The notes under the pieces: model-generated
The model's database searches: none
Seen by the model: only the letters and a program-made list of their open reading frames with translations
What the model was told of the DNA's origin: nothing
Made by a program: the position numbers and the translations under genes
Assembly: GCF_040957575.1 (NCBI RefSeq)
Contig: NZ_CP162601.1
Coordinates: 620,001-684,000, forward strand
Reading direction: 5' to 3'
Origin: Vibrio sp. HB236076
GTDB lineage: Bacteria > Pseudomonadota > Gammaproteobacteria > Enterobacterales > Vibrionaceae
DNA length: 64,000 nucleotides
Part shown: positions 9,818 through 19,582 of the stretch, piece after piece
How the letters are laid out: each line of letters begins with the position of its first letter
How positions within the stretch are numbered: the stretch's first letter is position 1

Positions 9818-10666
9818 ATGCAGATTTTTGGTAAATTGCTCGGGGCCTTTTTTGGCTTTTTATTCGGTGGCGTAATCGGTGCGGCATTGGGATGTTTTAT
9901 CGGTCATCAGTTCGACAAAGGCATGAGCCGCAGCGCGGGGTTTAATCCGGGCAGTTTTGCCGGCGGCCCTAATCAGGCAGAGCGACAAAGTGCTTTTTTT
10001 AACGCGGCATTTTCGGTCATGGGGCACGTGGCCAAATCAAAGGGTCAGGTCAAGGCCGAAGAGATCCAATTAGCCAGTGCGATGATGGAGCGCATGAACC
10101 TGCACGGTGAGCAGCGCAGTGCCGCTCAAGCCGCCTTTCGCGCCGGTAAAGAAAGTGATTTCCCGCTCGAAGAGACCTTAGCCAGCGTCAAACAAGCGAC
10201 CAACAGCCGTTATGATTTGTTGCAATTTTTCCTAGAGCTACAAATTTCAGCGGCGTTTGCCGACGGTGATTTACACCCGAGTGAGCGCGACGTGTTGCAA
10301 CGGGTGGCCAAGGGGCTCGGTTTTTCGGCTCGCGATCTCGAGGCGCGTTTGGCCCGTTATATGGCGGCGTTTCGCTTTCAACAGCAGCAGGGCTTTCATC
10401 AGCAAGGGGCGGGCGGTTCTTCTTCGCACGGTTTTGGTCAGCAACCCAACCAAGGACAGCTTGACAGTGCCTATCAAATCTTGGGCGTCAATAAAAGTGA
10501 TGATGATAAAACGATTAAGCGTGCCTATCGCAAATTGATGAACGAACATCACCCAGATAAGCTCATGGCCAAAGGTTTGCCACCAGAGATGATGAATGTG
10601 GCGAAAGAAAAATCGCAAGAGATCCAAAACGCCTACGATATGATCAAAAAACACCGCGCTAGCTAA
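9818..10666 (+). CDS. djlA: Membrane-anchored DnaJ-like co-chaperone DjlA
   Basis: DjlA is an inner-membrane J-domain protein that stimulates DnaK ATPase. The 282-residue chain has the family layout: one Gly-rich transmembrane segment at residues 6-29 (LLGAFFGFLFGGVIGAALG), a TerB-like helical domain at about 55-190, a Gln/Gly/Ser linker, and a C-terminal J domain from about 217 with the HPD triad at 245-247. A ribosome site (GTAGGTAAG) precedes the ATG. The gene is followed by three tandem 18-base units and then by a two-way terminator shared with the DUF547 gene. Confidence 0.95.
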   Translation: MQIFGKLLGAFFGFLFGGVIGAALGCFIGHQFDKGMSRSAGFNPGSFAGGPNQAERQSAFFNAAFSVMGHVAKSKGQVKAEEIQLASAMMERMNLHGEQRSAAQAAFRAGKESDFPLEETLASVKQATNSRYDLLQFFLELQISAAFADGDLHPSERDVLQRVAKGLGFSARDLEARLARYMAAFRFQQQQGFHQQGAGGSSSHGFGQQPNQGQLDSAYQILGVNKSDDDKTIKRAYRKLMNEHHPDKLMAKGLPPEMMNVAKEKSQEIQNAYDMIKKHRAS

Positions 10667-10673
10667 GTGAGCC

Positions 10674-10727
10674 ATGGCAACTAATTGATTTATGGAAACT
10701 AAGTGATCTATGACAACTAAGTACGCC
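10674..10727 (+). repeat. Three imperfect 18-bp tandem units after djlA
   Basis: Three adjacent 18-base units start at 10674, 10692 and 10710, each of the form ATGRMAACTAAKT plus five variable bases. They lie 7 bases past the djlA stop and show no coding sign. Confidence 0.7.
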
Positions 10728-10784
10728 GCGATAAATGAGCACGCCGCGTAACCTCGGCCAGTTTGCCAAGGTGGTCAATAAAAA

Positions 10785-10817
10785 TAAAAAACGCGCCAGA
10801 GTATGGCGCGTTTTTTT
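10785..10817. terminator. Bidirectional terminator, djlA and DUF547 gene
   Basis: A perfect 8-bp stem (ACGCGCCA at 10791-10798 with TGGCGCGT at 10804-10811) is flanked by an A-run on the left and a T-run on the right, so it can stop both convergent genes. Confidence 0.9.
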
Positions 10818-10838
10818 ATTTTCGGGCTGGTGATGCCT

Positions 10839-11654
10839 TTACTGCGCTTTTGGCCATACGTTTAAATCCCAGTCGTAGGCGTCATCCCAGTCGCCATTTT
10901 GCTTGGCGAGCTCGGGGCGTTTTTCACTTAAGTAGCGCTTGACCTGCTCGCGGCCACCCCAGTCTTCTTGATACCAAACGAAAATAGACGAAATCACTTT
11001 TTTGCCCTTTTGTATCGACATGGCTTTTTGACTGGCAACAAATTCGCTTTCTGCCGTCGTTAACCAGGCCTCGGTATTGTCGGCTGTGATGGCGGTGGCA
11101 GAGAGGTTAGGGCAACCGATACTTGCACAATTGACCGCGTAATGGATACGGTAATCTTGCCAAATTGGGCGTAGGATACGGTGTTCAATGTCGTTGAGCG
11201 TCAGAGTTTGGCCCGCCACTTGGGTGATGTCTTGATCCCAAGGGCCAAACGAGAATAGGCCGCCGAGTTTGGTGATCGACTTGAGTGGGTAGTTCTCGAC
11301 AATCAGATTGACGGTTAACGCGTTGTAAAGGTTGACCCAGTAGGCGAATTGCTCGGCGCGGTTTAAATCGCGAGGGTCGAGTGACGTGAGTTGGTTTAGG
11401 TACTGAGTTAAGACGTTTCGGTCTTGACTGCTGATGTCGCCGTAGCGAAAGTAGGTCTGTTCCCCCTCGGTTTTGACGTATTGAGTCAGTATTGCTTGCC
11501 ATTGGCTGTGATCGACTTTTTGCGTTGATTGAGCATTGTGATCAGACCAAAAATCCCAAAGATCAGATTTGGGCGCGGCATAGGCAGAAAGTGGGGTAAG
11601 CAGTAACAAGCAAAGCAGTAATTTGGGGAGTCTCAATAGTGTGGCTAGTCTCAT
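10839..11654 (-). CDS. Secreted DUF547-domain protein
   Basis: A 271-residue protein with a clear signal peptide (hydrophobic LLRLPKLLLCLLLLTPLSAYA, cut about residue 26), so it is periplasmic or exported. The rest matches the DUF547 family: LTSLDPRDLNRAEQFAYWVNLYNALTV in the middle, then GPWDQDITQVAGQTLTLNDIEHRILRP and the Cys-containing HYAVNCASIGCPNLS. The NLYNA and CASIGCP motifs resemble a transglutaminase-like fold, but no activity is established for the family. It is transcribed alone, converging on djlA; a large repeat locus lies upstream. Confidence 0.85.
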   Translation of the reverse strand: MRLATLLRLPKLLLCLLLLTPLSAYAAPKSDLWDFWSDHNAQSTQKVDHSQWQAILTQYVKTEGEQTYFRYGDISSQDRNVLTQYLNQLTSLDPRDLNRAEQFAYWVNLYNALTVNLIVENYPLKSITKLGGLFSFGPWDQDITQVAGQTLTLNDIEHRILRPIWQDYRIHYAVNCASIGCPNLSATAITADNTEAWLTTAESEFVASQKAMSIQKGKKVISSIFVWYQEDWGGREQVKRYLSEKRPELAKQNGDWDDAYDWDLNVWPKAQ

Positions 11655-11730
11655 AGGGGCTATCTCTATTCGGCGATGGTATTTGGGGTTGTCTTGTTAA
11701 AGATATAGAACGGCCGGCGAGGGGTTTTCT

Positions 11731-12052
11731 TTCGCTTGAGACAGGAAAAGATCGCTTCGCTCAAAGAAAAAGTGAAAGACAGTCAATAACAGTGAAACAC
11801 AGTTCGCTGCGCTTGAGACAGGAAACGATCTTAAAACGCAGTGATCTTGCTCCTGTCTTACACTGTGTTCCACTGTCTTATACTGTGTTTGACTGTCTTA
11901 CACTGTGTTCCACTGTCTTATACTGTGTTTGACTGTCTTACACTGTGTCCCACTATCTTTGTCTTTTTCTTGCCACTTGGAGCGAAGCGATCTTGAAACG
12001 CAGTGATCTTGCTTCTGTCTTACACTGTGTTTCACTGTCTTTGACTGTCCCA
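11731..12052. repeat. Dispersed 10-bp-phased ACTGT repeat locus, copy 1
   Basis: The left arm (11771-11810) has inverted units such as agtgaaagac agtcaataac in exact 10-base steps. The right arm (11861-11960) reads ACTGTGTTCC / ACTGTCTTAT / ACTGTGTTTG / ACTGTCTTAC in the same 10-base step; bases 11861-11900 and 11901-11940 are identical. A 92-base block (11961-12052) follows, containing two GATCTTG words and more ACTGT units, and recurs at 19207-19298. A GAGACAGGAAA segment occurs twice (near 11739 and 11815). I see no transposase and no credible coding frame. Confidence 0.9.
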
Positions 12053-12070
12053 TACTCTTCAGTTTTGATA

Positions 12071-12098
12071 AAAAAAGCGCCGCCAAGATTGGCAGCGC
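12071..12098 (-). terminator. Terminator of the leuABCD operon
   Basis: On the - strand GCGCTGCCAA pairs with TTGGCGGCGC (one mismatch) and is followed by six T, 30 bases past the leuD stop. Confidence 0.88.
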
Positions 12099-12128
12099 AT
12101 TGTCGGTCTTTGAACCGTCAAAAGACGA

Positions 12129-12731
12129 TTATTTAAGAAAGCTTGGGATCTTCGCTTCGTATTCGGCAATTTTATCCGCGTGTTGTAGCGTTAAACCGAT
12201 ATTATCGAGACCATTGAGCAAGCAGTGACGACGGAACTCATCGATTTCAAACGAATAAGTCTCCCCATTAGCGCGCACTTCTAATGCTTCGAGGTCGATG
12301 GTGATCTCGGCGCCTTCGTTGTTTTCAACGTAGTCAAATAACGCGTCGACTTCTTGCTCACTCAGGCGGACGGGCACCATTTGGTTGTTGATCGAGTTAC
12401 CGTAGAAAATATCGGCAAAGCTTGGGGCGATCATGGCTTTAATGCCGTAATCCGCTAGGGCCCAAGGCGCGTGCTCACGAGAAGAACCACAGCCAAAGTT
12501 TTCACGGGCTAACAAAATACTCGCGCCCTTGTACTGCGGGAAGTTAAGCACAAACTCGGGATTGGGCTGCTCGCCGGCATCGTCGAGGAAGCGCCAATCG
12601 TGAAAAAGGTGTTTGCCAAAGCCCAAGCGAGAGACTTTCTGCAAGAACTGCTTAGGAATGATCGCATCGGTATCGACGTTAGCGGCGTCAAGAGGCACGA
12701 CCAACCCAGTGTGTTGTTTAAAACCTGTCAT
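12129..12731 (-). CDS. leuD: 3-isopropylmalate dehydratase, small subunit
   Basis: LeuD forms the swivelling small subunit of isopropylmalate isomerase, which with LeuC converts 2-isopropylmalate to 3-isopropylmalate. The 200-residue length is normal. It begins [28 protein letters not shown] and carries the substrate-loop [18 protein letters not shown] at about residues 75-92. It lies 12 bases behind leuC and is the last gene of the leu operon, with a strong terminator directly after it. Identification is secure. Confidence 0.97.
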   Translation of the reverse strand: MTGFKQHTGLVVPLDAANVDTDAIIPKQFLQKVSRLGFGKHLFHDWRFLDDAGEQPNPEFVLNFPQYKGASILLARENFGCGSSREHAPWALADYGIKAMIAPSFADIFYGNSINNQMVPVRLSEQEVDALFDYVENNEGAEITIDLEALEVRANGETYSFEIDEFRRHCLLNGLDNIGLTLQHADKIAEYEAKIPSFLK

Positions 12732-12743
12732 GATATGCTCTCC

Positions 12744-14144
12744 TTAGTCCAACTCTCTGATATCAACAAAACGGCCGGCAATCGCGGCGGCGGCAGCCAT
12801 GGCTGGGCTAACCAAATGGGTACGGCCATCGCGGCCTTGGCGACCTTCAAAGTTGCGGTTTGAAGTCGACGCACAGCGCTCGTGTGGGCCTAGGCGATCA
12901 TTGTTCATCGCTAAGCACATCGAGCAACCTGGCATACGCCACTCAAAACCCGCCTCAATAAAGATTTTGTCTAGGCCTTCGGCTTCGGCTTGCGCTTTGA
13001 CTTGCTCTGAGCCCGGTACGATGATGGCTTCGACGTGGTCGGCCACTTTGCGACCTTGAGCGATAGAAGCGGCGGCGCGCATGTCTTCGATACGTGAGTT
13101 GGTGCAAGAGCCAACAAAGACTTTGTCGACGGTGTAGTCACTTAGGCGTTTACCCGCTTCAAGGCCCATGTATTTTAACGCGCGCTCGGCAGACGATTGC
13201 TGAATTAAGTCAGTCATGTCCTTAGGGTCTGGGATGGTTGCATCCACGGCAATCACCTGACCTGGGTTGGTGCCCCAAGTGACCTGAGGTTTGATTTGGG
13301 TGGCATCGAGAGTCACCACAGCGTCGTATTCAGCATCGTCGTCGCTGCGCAAGCTGGTCCAGTAGTCGACGGCGTCTTGCCAATCTTGTTCACTTGGCGC
13401 AAATTTACGGCCTTTAATGTAGTTAAAGGTGGTCTCATCTGGCGCGATTAAGCCGGCTTTGGCCCCCAATTCAATCGCCATGTTACACACCGTCATACGG
13501 CCTTCCATGGTCAAGTCGCGGATCGCTTGGCCACAGAATTCGACCACGTAACCGGTGCCGCCAGCAGCGGTGGTTTTGCCGATGATCGCCAACACGATGT
13601 CTTTGGCGGTAATCCCCGGTGCGACCTTGCCTTGAACCTCGATCTTCATGGTTTTGGCTTTGGCTTGTTTTAGGGTTTGGGTTGCCAATACGTGCTCAAC
13701 TTCCGACGTACCGATACCAAAGGCCAGCGAGCCAAACGCGCCGTGGGTGGCGGTGTGTGAGTCACCACATACAATGGTCATGCCCGGAAGCGTGATGCCA
13801 AGCTCTGGGCCCATCACGTGGACAATGCCTTGGTATTCGTGGTTGATGTCGTACAAGGTGACCCCAAACTCTTCACAGTTTTTTGATAGGGTTTCCATTT
13901 GGATGCGCGCCATCTCACCAGAAGCGGTAATGTCTTTGGTGGTGGTTGAGACGTTGTGGTCCATGGTGGCAAAGGTTTTGCTCACTTGGCGAACTTTACG
14001 ACCTTTTTCACGCAGACCGTCGAACGCTTGTGGTGAGGTCACTTCGTGTACTAAATGACGATCGATGTACAAAATCGGGGTTTCCCCTGCGGCGGCCACT
14101 GCCACGTGAGCGTCATAAATTTTTTCGTATAATGTTTTGCCCAT
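12744..14144 (-). CDS. leuC: 3-isopropylmalate dehydratase, large subunit
   Basis: LeuC is the [4Fe-4S] catalytic subunit of isopropylmalate isomerase. The 466-residue protein begins [14 protein letters not shown] and has [21 protein letters not shown], a cluster ligand in [16 protein letters not shown] and the paired ligands in [21 protein letters not shown]. Length and motifs match the family. It follows leuB by 64 bases and precedes leuD by 12 bases, so all four leu genes are read together. Confidence 0.97.
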   Translation of the reverse strand: MGKTLYEKIYDAHVAVAAAGETPILYIDRHLVHEVTSPQAFDGLREKGRKVRQVSKTFATMDHNVSTTTKDITASGEMARIQMETLSKNCEEFGVTLYDINHEYQGIVHVMGPELGITLPGMTIVCGDSHTATHGAFGSLAFGIGTSEVEHVLATQTLKQAKAKTMKIEVQGKVAPGITAKDIVLAIIGKTTAAGGTGYVVEFCGQAIRDLTMEGRMTVCNMAIELGAKAGLIAPDETTFNYIKGRKFAPSEQDWQDAVDYWTSLRSDDDAEYDAVVTLDATQIKPQVTWGTNPGQVIAVDATIPDPKDMTDLIQQSSAERALKYMGLEAGKRLSDYTVDKVFVGSCTNSRIEDMRAAASIAQGRKVADHVEAIIVPGSEQVKAQAEAEGLDKIFIEAGFEWRMPGCSMCLAMNNDRLGPHERCASTSNRNFEGRQGRDGRTHLVSPAMAAAAAIAGRFVDIRELD

Positions 14145-14208
14145 TGCTCTTCTCTCCAGTGGGTTTTTATAGGCAGCCCCAAGACTGCCACATTGCTGTC
14201 CGTGTGCC

Positions 14209-15405
<1,197 letters not shown>

Positions 15406-16947
15406 TTATGCGATTTTTTGTTTCTTAATTTGTTCGATTTGGTTGGCGCGATGAATGCTGTTGATCACGTGAAGCAGTGCTTCGCCTGAGGCTTCAACAA
15501 TATCGGTCGACATGCCAGTACCGTGGTATTTACGGCCTTTGTAGTTGGCAATAATATCCGCCTGACCCAAGCCGTCTTCTCCTTCACCTTTGGCGGTGAG
15601 ATCGAATTTGTCCAACACGATATCATAACCGGTGACGCGATAAATACACTGGTAAAGGGCATCGACCGGGCCATTGCCCACCGCCGCTTCACAGCGCTCA
15701 TCGTCACCGCATTGCAATTTGATGCTGGTGGTGGCCATCACGCTGCCTGATTGTACACTTAAATAGTTCAACTTGTAGAAGTCATCTTCTTCGCGCAAGT
15801 TAGAAAAGTACATCAAAGACTCAAGGTCGTAGTCGAATACCTGGCCTTTGCGGTCGGCCAATTTCAAAAAGTTTTCGTACAAGACATCAAGGTTGTACTC
15901 GTCTTGGTTGTAGCCCATGGTATCCATATGGCTTTTCACCGCCGCGCGACCTGAGCGACTGGTTAAGTTCAACGCTTGTTTTTGTAGGCCAATCGACTCT
16001 GGCGTTAGGATTTCGTAGGTGTTTTTGTTTTTCAACATGCCATCTTGGTGAATGCCTGATGAATGGCTAAAGGCATTGGCACCGACGATCGCTTTGTTGC
16101 TTTGGATTGGCATGTTGCAAAGCTGGCTGACCATTTTGCTGGTGCGGGAGATTTCGTTGTGTTTGATGCCAGTGGTGATCCCTAGGTAGTCTTCACGGGT
16201 TTTTAGTGCCATGATCACTTCTTCTAAGGCGGTGTTGCCCGCGCGCTCACCAATGCCGTTAATCGTGCCTTCTACTTGGCGCGCTCCGGCCTGAACCGCG
16301 GAAATCGAGTTGGCAACCGACATGCCCAAGTCGTCGTGGCAGTGCACAGAAATCACCGCTTTGTCGATGTTAGGGACGCGGTTAAACAAGTTAGTGATGA
16401 TGCCGCCAAATTCGCTGGGTACGGTGTAGCCCACGGTGTCGGGAATGTTCACCGTTGTCGCGCCCGCATTGATGGCGGCTTCAACCATGCGGCACAAGTT
16501 GTCGATAGGCGTGCGGCCGGCGTCTTCGCAAGAAAACTCGACATCGTCAGTGTAGCGGCGAGCGTGTTTCACGGCGTGAACGGCCATGTCAACTACGTCG
16601 TCGTAGCTGCGGCGCAACTTGTCTTGAACGTGGATGGTCGAGGTCGAGATAAAGGTGTGAATGCGAAACGCTTCAGCGACTTTAAGCGCTTCTGCGGCGG
16701 CATCAATGTCTTTTTCTACCGCACGTGACAAACCACAAATGCGGCTGTTTTTAATGTGGCGAGCAATGGTTTGCACCGATTCAAAATCGCCTGGCGACGA
16801 CACGGGAAAGCCCGCTTCAATCACATCAACCCCGAGGCGCTCGAGTGCGTAAGCGATTTGCAGTTTTTCTTTTACGGTCAAACTGGCTGACAACGCTTGC
16901 TCGCCATCGCGTAGGGTCGTGTCAAAAATAATCACTTGGTCACTCAT
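15406..16947 (-). CDS. leuA: 2-isopropylmalate synthase
   Basis: LeuA condenses acetyl-CoA with 2-oxoisovalerate, the first committed step to leucine. The 513-residue chain from the ATG at 16947 (AAGGAT upstream) has the DRE-TIM barrel signature TTLRDGEQA, the metal-binding [29 protein letters not shown], and a C-terminal regulatory domain (about residues 390-513) that binds leucine in the family. An earlier in-frame start at 16989 is less likely. It is the first structural gene behind the leucine attenuator. Confidence 0.97.
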   Translation of the reverse strand: MSDQVIIFDTTLRDGEQALSASLTVKEKLQIAYALERLGVDVIEAGFPVSSPGDFESVQTIARHIKNSRICGLSRAVEKDIDAAAEALKVAEAFRIHTFISTSTIHVQDKLRRSYDDVVDMAVHAVKHARRYTDDVEFSCEDAGRTPIDNLCRMVEAAINAGATTVNIPDTVGYTVPSEFGGIITNLFNRVPNIDKAVISVHCHDDLGMSVANSISAVQAGARQVEGTINGIGERAGNTALEEVIMALKTREDYLGITTGIKHNEISRTSKMVSQLCNMPIQSNKAIVGANAFSHSSGIHQDGMLKNKNTYEILTPESIGLQKQALNLTSRSGRAAVKSHMDTMGYNQDEYNLDVLYENFLKLADRKGQVFDYDLESLMYFSNLREEDDFYKLNYLSVQSGSVMATTSIKLQCGDDERCEAAVGNGPVDALYQCIYRVTGYDIVLDKFDLTAKGEGEDGLGQADIIANYKGRKYHGTGMSTDIVEASGEALLHVINSIHRANQIEQIKKQKIA

Positions 16948-17013
16948 GTTTGCATCCTTTGTTGTTGGTGAGTCGCTTTCTTCCGGCATTTAAGGTATAA
17001 AATCTTATAGGTA

Positions 17014-17040
17014 TAAAAAAACCCGCATAACGATGCGGGC
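17014..17040 (-). terminator. Leucine attenuator terminator
   Basis: On the - strand CCCGCAT and ATGCGGG pair around a 4-base loop and are followed by seven T, between the leader peptide and leuA. A preceding pairing (TGTGG with CCACA near 17047-17072) could be the competing pause hairpin. Confidence 0.88.
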
Positions 17041-17074
17041 TTTGTAATCTTGTCTGTGGTGTTTCTTCCACAAG

Positions 17075-17134
17075 CTACCCGCGCGATTGATTCACGATGA
17101 GGAGGCTCAGGAGGAGAGAAACGTTAAATGTCAT
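17075..17134 (-). CDS. leuL: leu operon leader peptide
   Basis: A 19-codon frame, MTFNVSLLLSLLIVNQSRG, opens ahead of leuA. It has five Leu codons (CTC CTC CTG, then CTC CTC) in positions 7-12, the hallmark of a leucine attenuation peptide. When charged Leu-tRNA is scarce, a ribosome stalled at these codons would allow an alternative pairing and prevent the terminator at 17014-17040. It begins 38 bases after the candidate -10 element and ends 35 bases before the terminator stem. The assignment rests on sequence and layout and is confident. Confidence 0.9.
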   Translation of the reverse strand: MTFNVSLLLSLLIVNQSRG

Positions 17135-17171
17135 AATGGTATTGTTGACCTTTCCACAAATTGATAACCAA

Positions 17172-17200
17172 TTAGTAACCTACTCATCGCTTGACGTCAA
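17172..17200 (-). promoter_or_regulatory. Candidate promoter of the leu operon
   Basis: On the - strand TTGACG is followed after 17 bases by TACTAA, about 40 bases before the leader peptide ATG. The -10 element is weak. Confidence 0.5.
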
Positions 17201-17436
17201 GTTTTTCTCGCTAAGAGTCGAGATGCGTCACGGCTTTTTTGAGTGGACTTTTTTCAAATAAGACATTAAGTGCTTATTGTCTTCAAAGTTTCATATTTAA
17301 TAACGCTTTGTATTTGTTAGTGAATTTAATATGTACTTGCCGCTGTCATCGAACTTCAAACGATCCGTCACGTACTTGTCACGCAAATTTTTTAATTTTC
17401 TAACGGTACAAAGTGTCATCACAGTAAGGGATAAAT

Positions 17437-17967
17437 ATGCGCACTATCGAGTCTATTGTCCGGTTCGATTTAGCCGTATCTACATTTTGTTTGCAGCATA
17501 AGTTTAATCGCCAAGTGGCGACCATTAGTAAAATGATCTCGCGCAGTGGCGACGGCGATCTGTATTTGCTACTCGGTTTGCTGTGTTGGTGGTTGCATCC
17601 ACAAGTTGGCGGGGTATTTCTCGCTGCCGGGTTGGTGGCGTTTGCCATTGAGTTGCCAATTTATTGGACACTCAAAAATGGTTTTAAACGACGTCGCCCA
17701 AGTGATTTGTGTGACTTGTTGTCGGCATTTATTACCCCTTCTGATCGCTATAGTTTGCCCTCTGGCCACACGGCTGCCGGGTTTGTTATGGCAACGCTCA
17801 TCAGCACCTTCTTCCCTCAATGGGCTTGGCTTGGTTGGTGCTGGGGAACCTTGATTGGCGCTTCACGAATTTTGTTAGGTGTTCACTTTCTAACGGATGT
17901 GGTGATAGGGGCTGGTTTGGGAATTTCCTGTGCTCACCTCGCATTACACATCCTAGGGATTTCTTAA
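17437..17967 (+). CDS. PAP2-family membrane phosphatase
   Basis: A 176-residue integral membrane protein of the type 2 phosphatidic acid phosphatase family, which removes phosphate from lipid pyrophosphates or phospholipids at the membrane surface. All three catalytic motifs are seen: KNGFKRRRP (about 78-86), PSGHT (about 108-112) and SRILLGVHFLTD (about 143-154). Several hydrophobic segments surround them. AAGGGA precedes the ATG. Its stop overlaps the start of the glycosyltransferase gene (TAATG), so the two are co-translated, suggesting a shared role in envelope lipid or glycan metabolism. The exact substrate is unknown. Confidence 0.88.
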   Translation: MRTIESIVRFDLAVSTFCLQHKFNRQVATISKMISRSGDGDLYLLLGLLCWWLHPQVGGVFLAAGLVAFAIELPIYWTLKNGFKRRRPSDLCDLLSAFITPSDRYSLPSGHTAAGFVMATLISTFFPQWAWLGWCWGTLIGASRILLGVHFLTDVVIGAGLGISCAHLALHILGIS

Positions 17968-19010
17968 TGCGTATTCTTTATGGTGTTCAGGGGACGGGCA
18001 ATGGTCATGTGGCCAGAGCACGTGCGATGGCTTCTGCGCTTCAACAGCACGATGTCGAGGTCGATTTTTTATTTTCTGGCCGCAAGCGTGAAAAGTTTTT
18101 TGATATGGCGGTGTTTGGTGACTTTGCGGTGCGCAAAGGGCTGTCATTTGTGACTGACAAAGGTCGAGTCGACTATTTTAAGACCGCGATTAACAACAAC
18201 ATCGCCCGCTTTTGGAATGAAGTGTTGGCGCTTGATTTATCGGGTTATGATTTGGTGATCAACGATTTTGAGCCCGTCACGGCATGGGCGGCCAAACGTC
18301 AAGGCGTACCTTGTATTGGCATCAGTCACCAAAATGCGTTTCGCCATTCGGTGCCACTTAAAGGCGCGAGTTGGTTAGACAAGCAGATGATCGAACACTT
18401 TGCGCCTGCCAATCATCATGTGGCGTTGCATTGGTATCACTTTGATCAGCCCATTTTGCCGCCGATCATTGATATCAAACCGACCGGGGTAAAAAAAGAA
18501 GACTTTATTTTGGTTTACCTTCCTTTTGAGTCTCTGGAGGAAGTGGAATCCTTGCTCTCACGTTTTGGCGAGCAAAAATTTGTGTGTTTCCATCCCGATA
18601 TTCACCAAGTGCACCAAGGCAGCGATATAGAATGGCACCCGCTGAGTACCCGTTTCCACGACTACTTATTGCGTTGTCGCGGCGTGATGGCCAATGGTGG
18701 CTTTGAACTGCCTTCTGAAGCTTTGTCTTTGGGGAAAAAGCTGTTGTTAAAGCCACTGGCTGGTCAGTTTGAGCAGCAAAGTAATGTCGCAACGCTCGAA
18801 ACGCTAGGCCTTGCCAGTGTGATGGAGAGCTTAGATGCGGCGGTGGTGCGCGAGTGGATTGCTTCTGACGATGCGGAGAGTATTCGCTATCCCGATGTTG
18901 CCGCAGCCTTAGCTCGCTGGGTGGTCAGTGGCCAGTGGCATGATCAGCAAAGTTTGCATCGCACCTTGTGGGAGCAAGTGGATTTCCCCGATTACGCGGC
19001 GGCGATGTAA
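17967..19010 (+). CDS. Glycosyltransferase, MJ1255/VC2487 family
   Basis: A 347-residue protein that begins RILYGVQGTGNGHVARARAMA, the Gly-rich N-terminus of the MJ1255/VC2487 family of predicted UDP-sugar glycosyltransferases. The C-terminal half has ANGGFELPSEALSLGKKLLLKPLAGQFEQQ, the nucleotide-sugar binding region of GT-B enzymes. I start at 17967, where the ATG overlaps the PAP2 stop; the frame is open further upstream only as an overlap of PAP2. The same pair precedes leuO in V. cholerae. Acceptor and product are unknown. The repeat locus begins directly after the stop. Confidence 0.85.
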   Translation: MRILYGVQGTGNGHVARARAMASALQQHDVEVDFLFSGRKREKFFDMAVFGDFAVRKGLSFVTDKGRVDYFKTAINNNIARFWNEVLALDLSGYDLVINDFEPVTAWAAKRQGVPCIGISHQNAFRHSVPLKGASWLDKQMIEHFAPANHHVALHWYHFDQPILPPIIDIKPTGVKKEDFILVYLPFESLEEVESLLSRFGEQKFVCFHPDIHQVHQGSDIEWHPLSTRFHDYLLRCRGVMANGGFELPSEALSLGKKLLLKPLAGQFEQQSNVATLETLGLASVMESLDAAVVREWIASDDAESIRYPDVAAALARWVVSGQWHDQQSLHRTLWEQVDFPDYAAAM

Positions 19011-19023
19011 GCACCGTTAGTCG

Positions 19024-19572
19024 AGTGAAACACAGTTAATAACAGTGAAACATAGTCAATAACAGTGAAAGACAGTCAATAACAGTGAAACACAGTTCGC
19101 TGCGCTTGATACAGGGAAAAGATCGCTTCGCTGCAAGATCGTTTCACTGCAAGGACGCTTCGCTAAAGTGGCAAGAAAGGTCAAAACCGAGCTGTTTGGG
19201 TTTTAAGTCTTTTTCTTGCTACTTGGAGCGAAGCGATCTTGAAACGCAGTGATCTTGCTCCTGCTTTTCACTGTGTTTCACTGTCTTTGACTGTCCCACA
19301 CCATTCTTAGGGGTCGGAGCCTCTAACGCATCGCCGTGTTGGTGACTGCGCACTTACCTCGGCTGCCGACCCCGGCCGTCGCGAGCTGTTGACTGTCTTT
19401 CACTGTCTTAAACTGTGTTTGACTGCCTTACACTGTGTCCCACTGTCTTTGTCTTTTCCTTGCTACTTGAAGCGCAGCGATCTTGAAACGCAGTGATCTT
19501 GCTTCTGTCTTACACTGTGTTTCACTGTCTTACACTGTGTTTGACTGTCTTACACTGTGTCCCACTGTCTTT
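19024..19572. repeat. Dispersed 10-bp-phased ACTGT repeat locus, copy 2
   Basis: Between convergent genes lie four 20-base units at 19024-19103 (agtgaaacac agttaataac and variants), then a TTCGCTGCGCTTGA segment, a 92-base block at 19207-19298 with about five differences from 11961-12052, a GC-rich middle (19299-19388), a decamer array at 19391-19450, another copy of the block from 19451 and a final decamer array to about 19570. The array ends 11 bases from the SDR stop. Arms on the two sides are inverted relative to each other, so long hairpins could form. Confidence 0.9.
19310..19373. other. GC-rich inverted repeat inside repeat locus 2
   Basis: GGGGTCGGAGCC (19310-19321) pairs with GGCTGCCGACCCC (19361-19373) with one bulged base, around a 39-base loop. 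There is no T-run. It separates the two repeat blocks and differs in composition from them. Confidence 0.6.
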
Positions 19573-19582
19573 CACTCAGTAA

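Noticed and set aside
11861..11960. CRISPR array
   Set aside because: Repeats are 10 or 40 bases with no unique spacers and no cas genes nearby.
11898..12086. Short open frame in the repeat locus
   Set aside because: It consists of translated decamer repeats and has no start signal or likeness to a protein.
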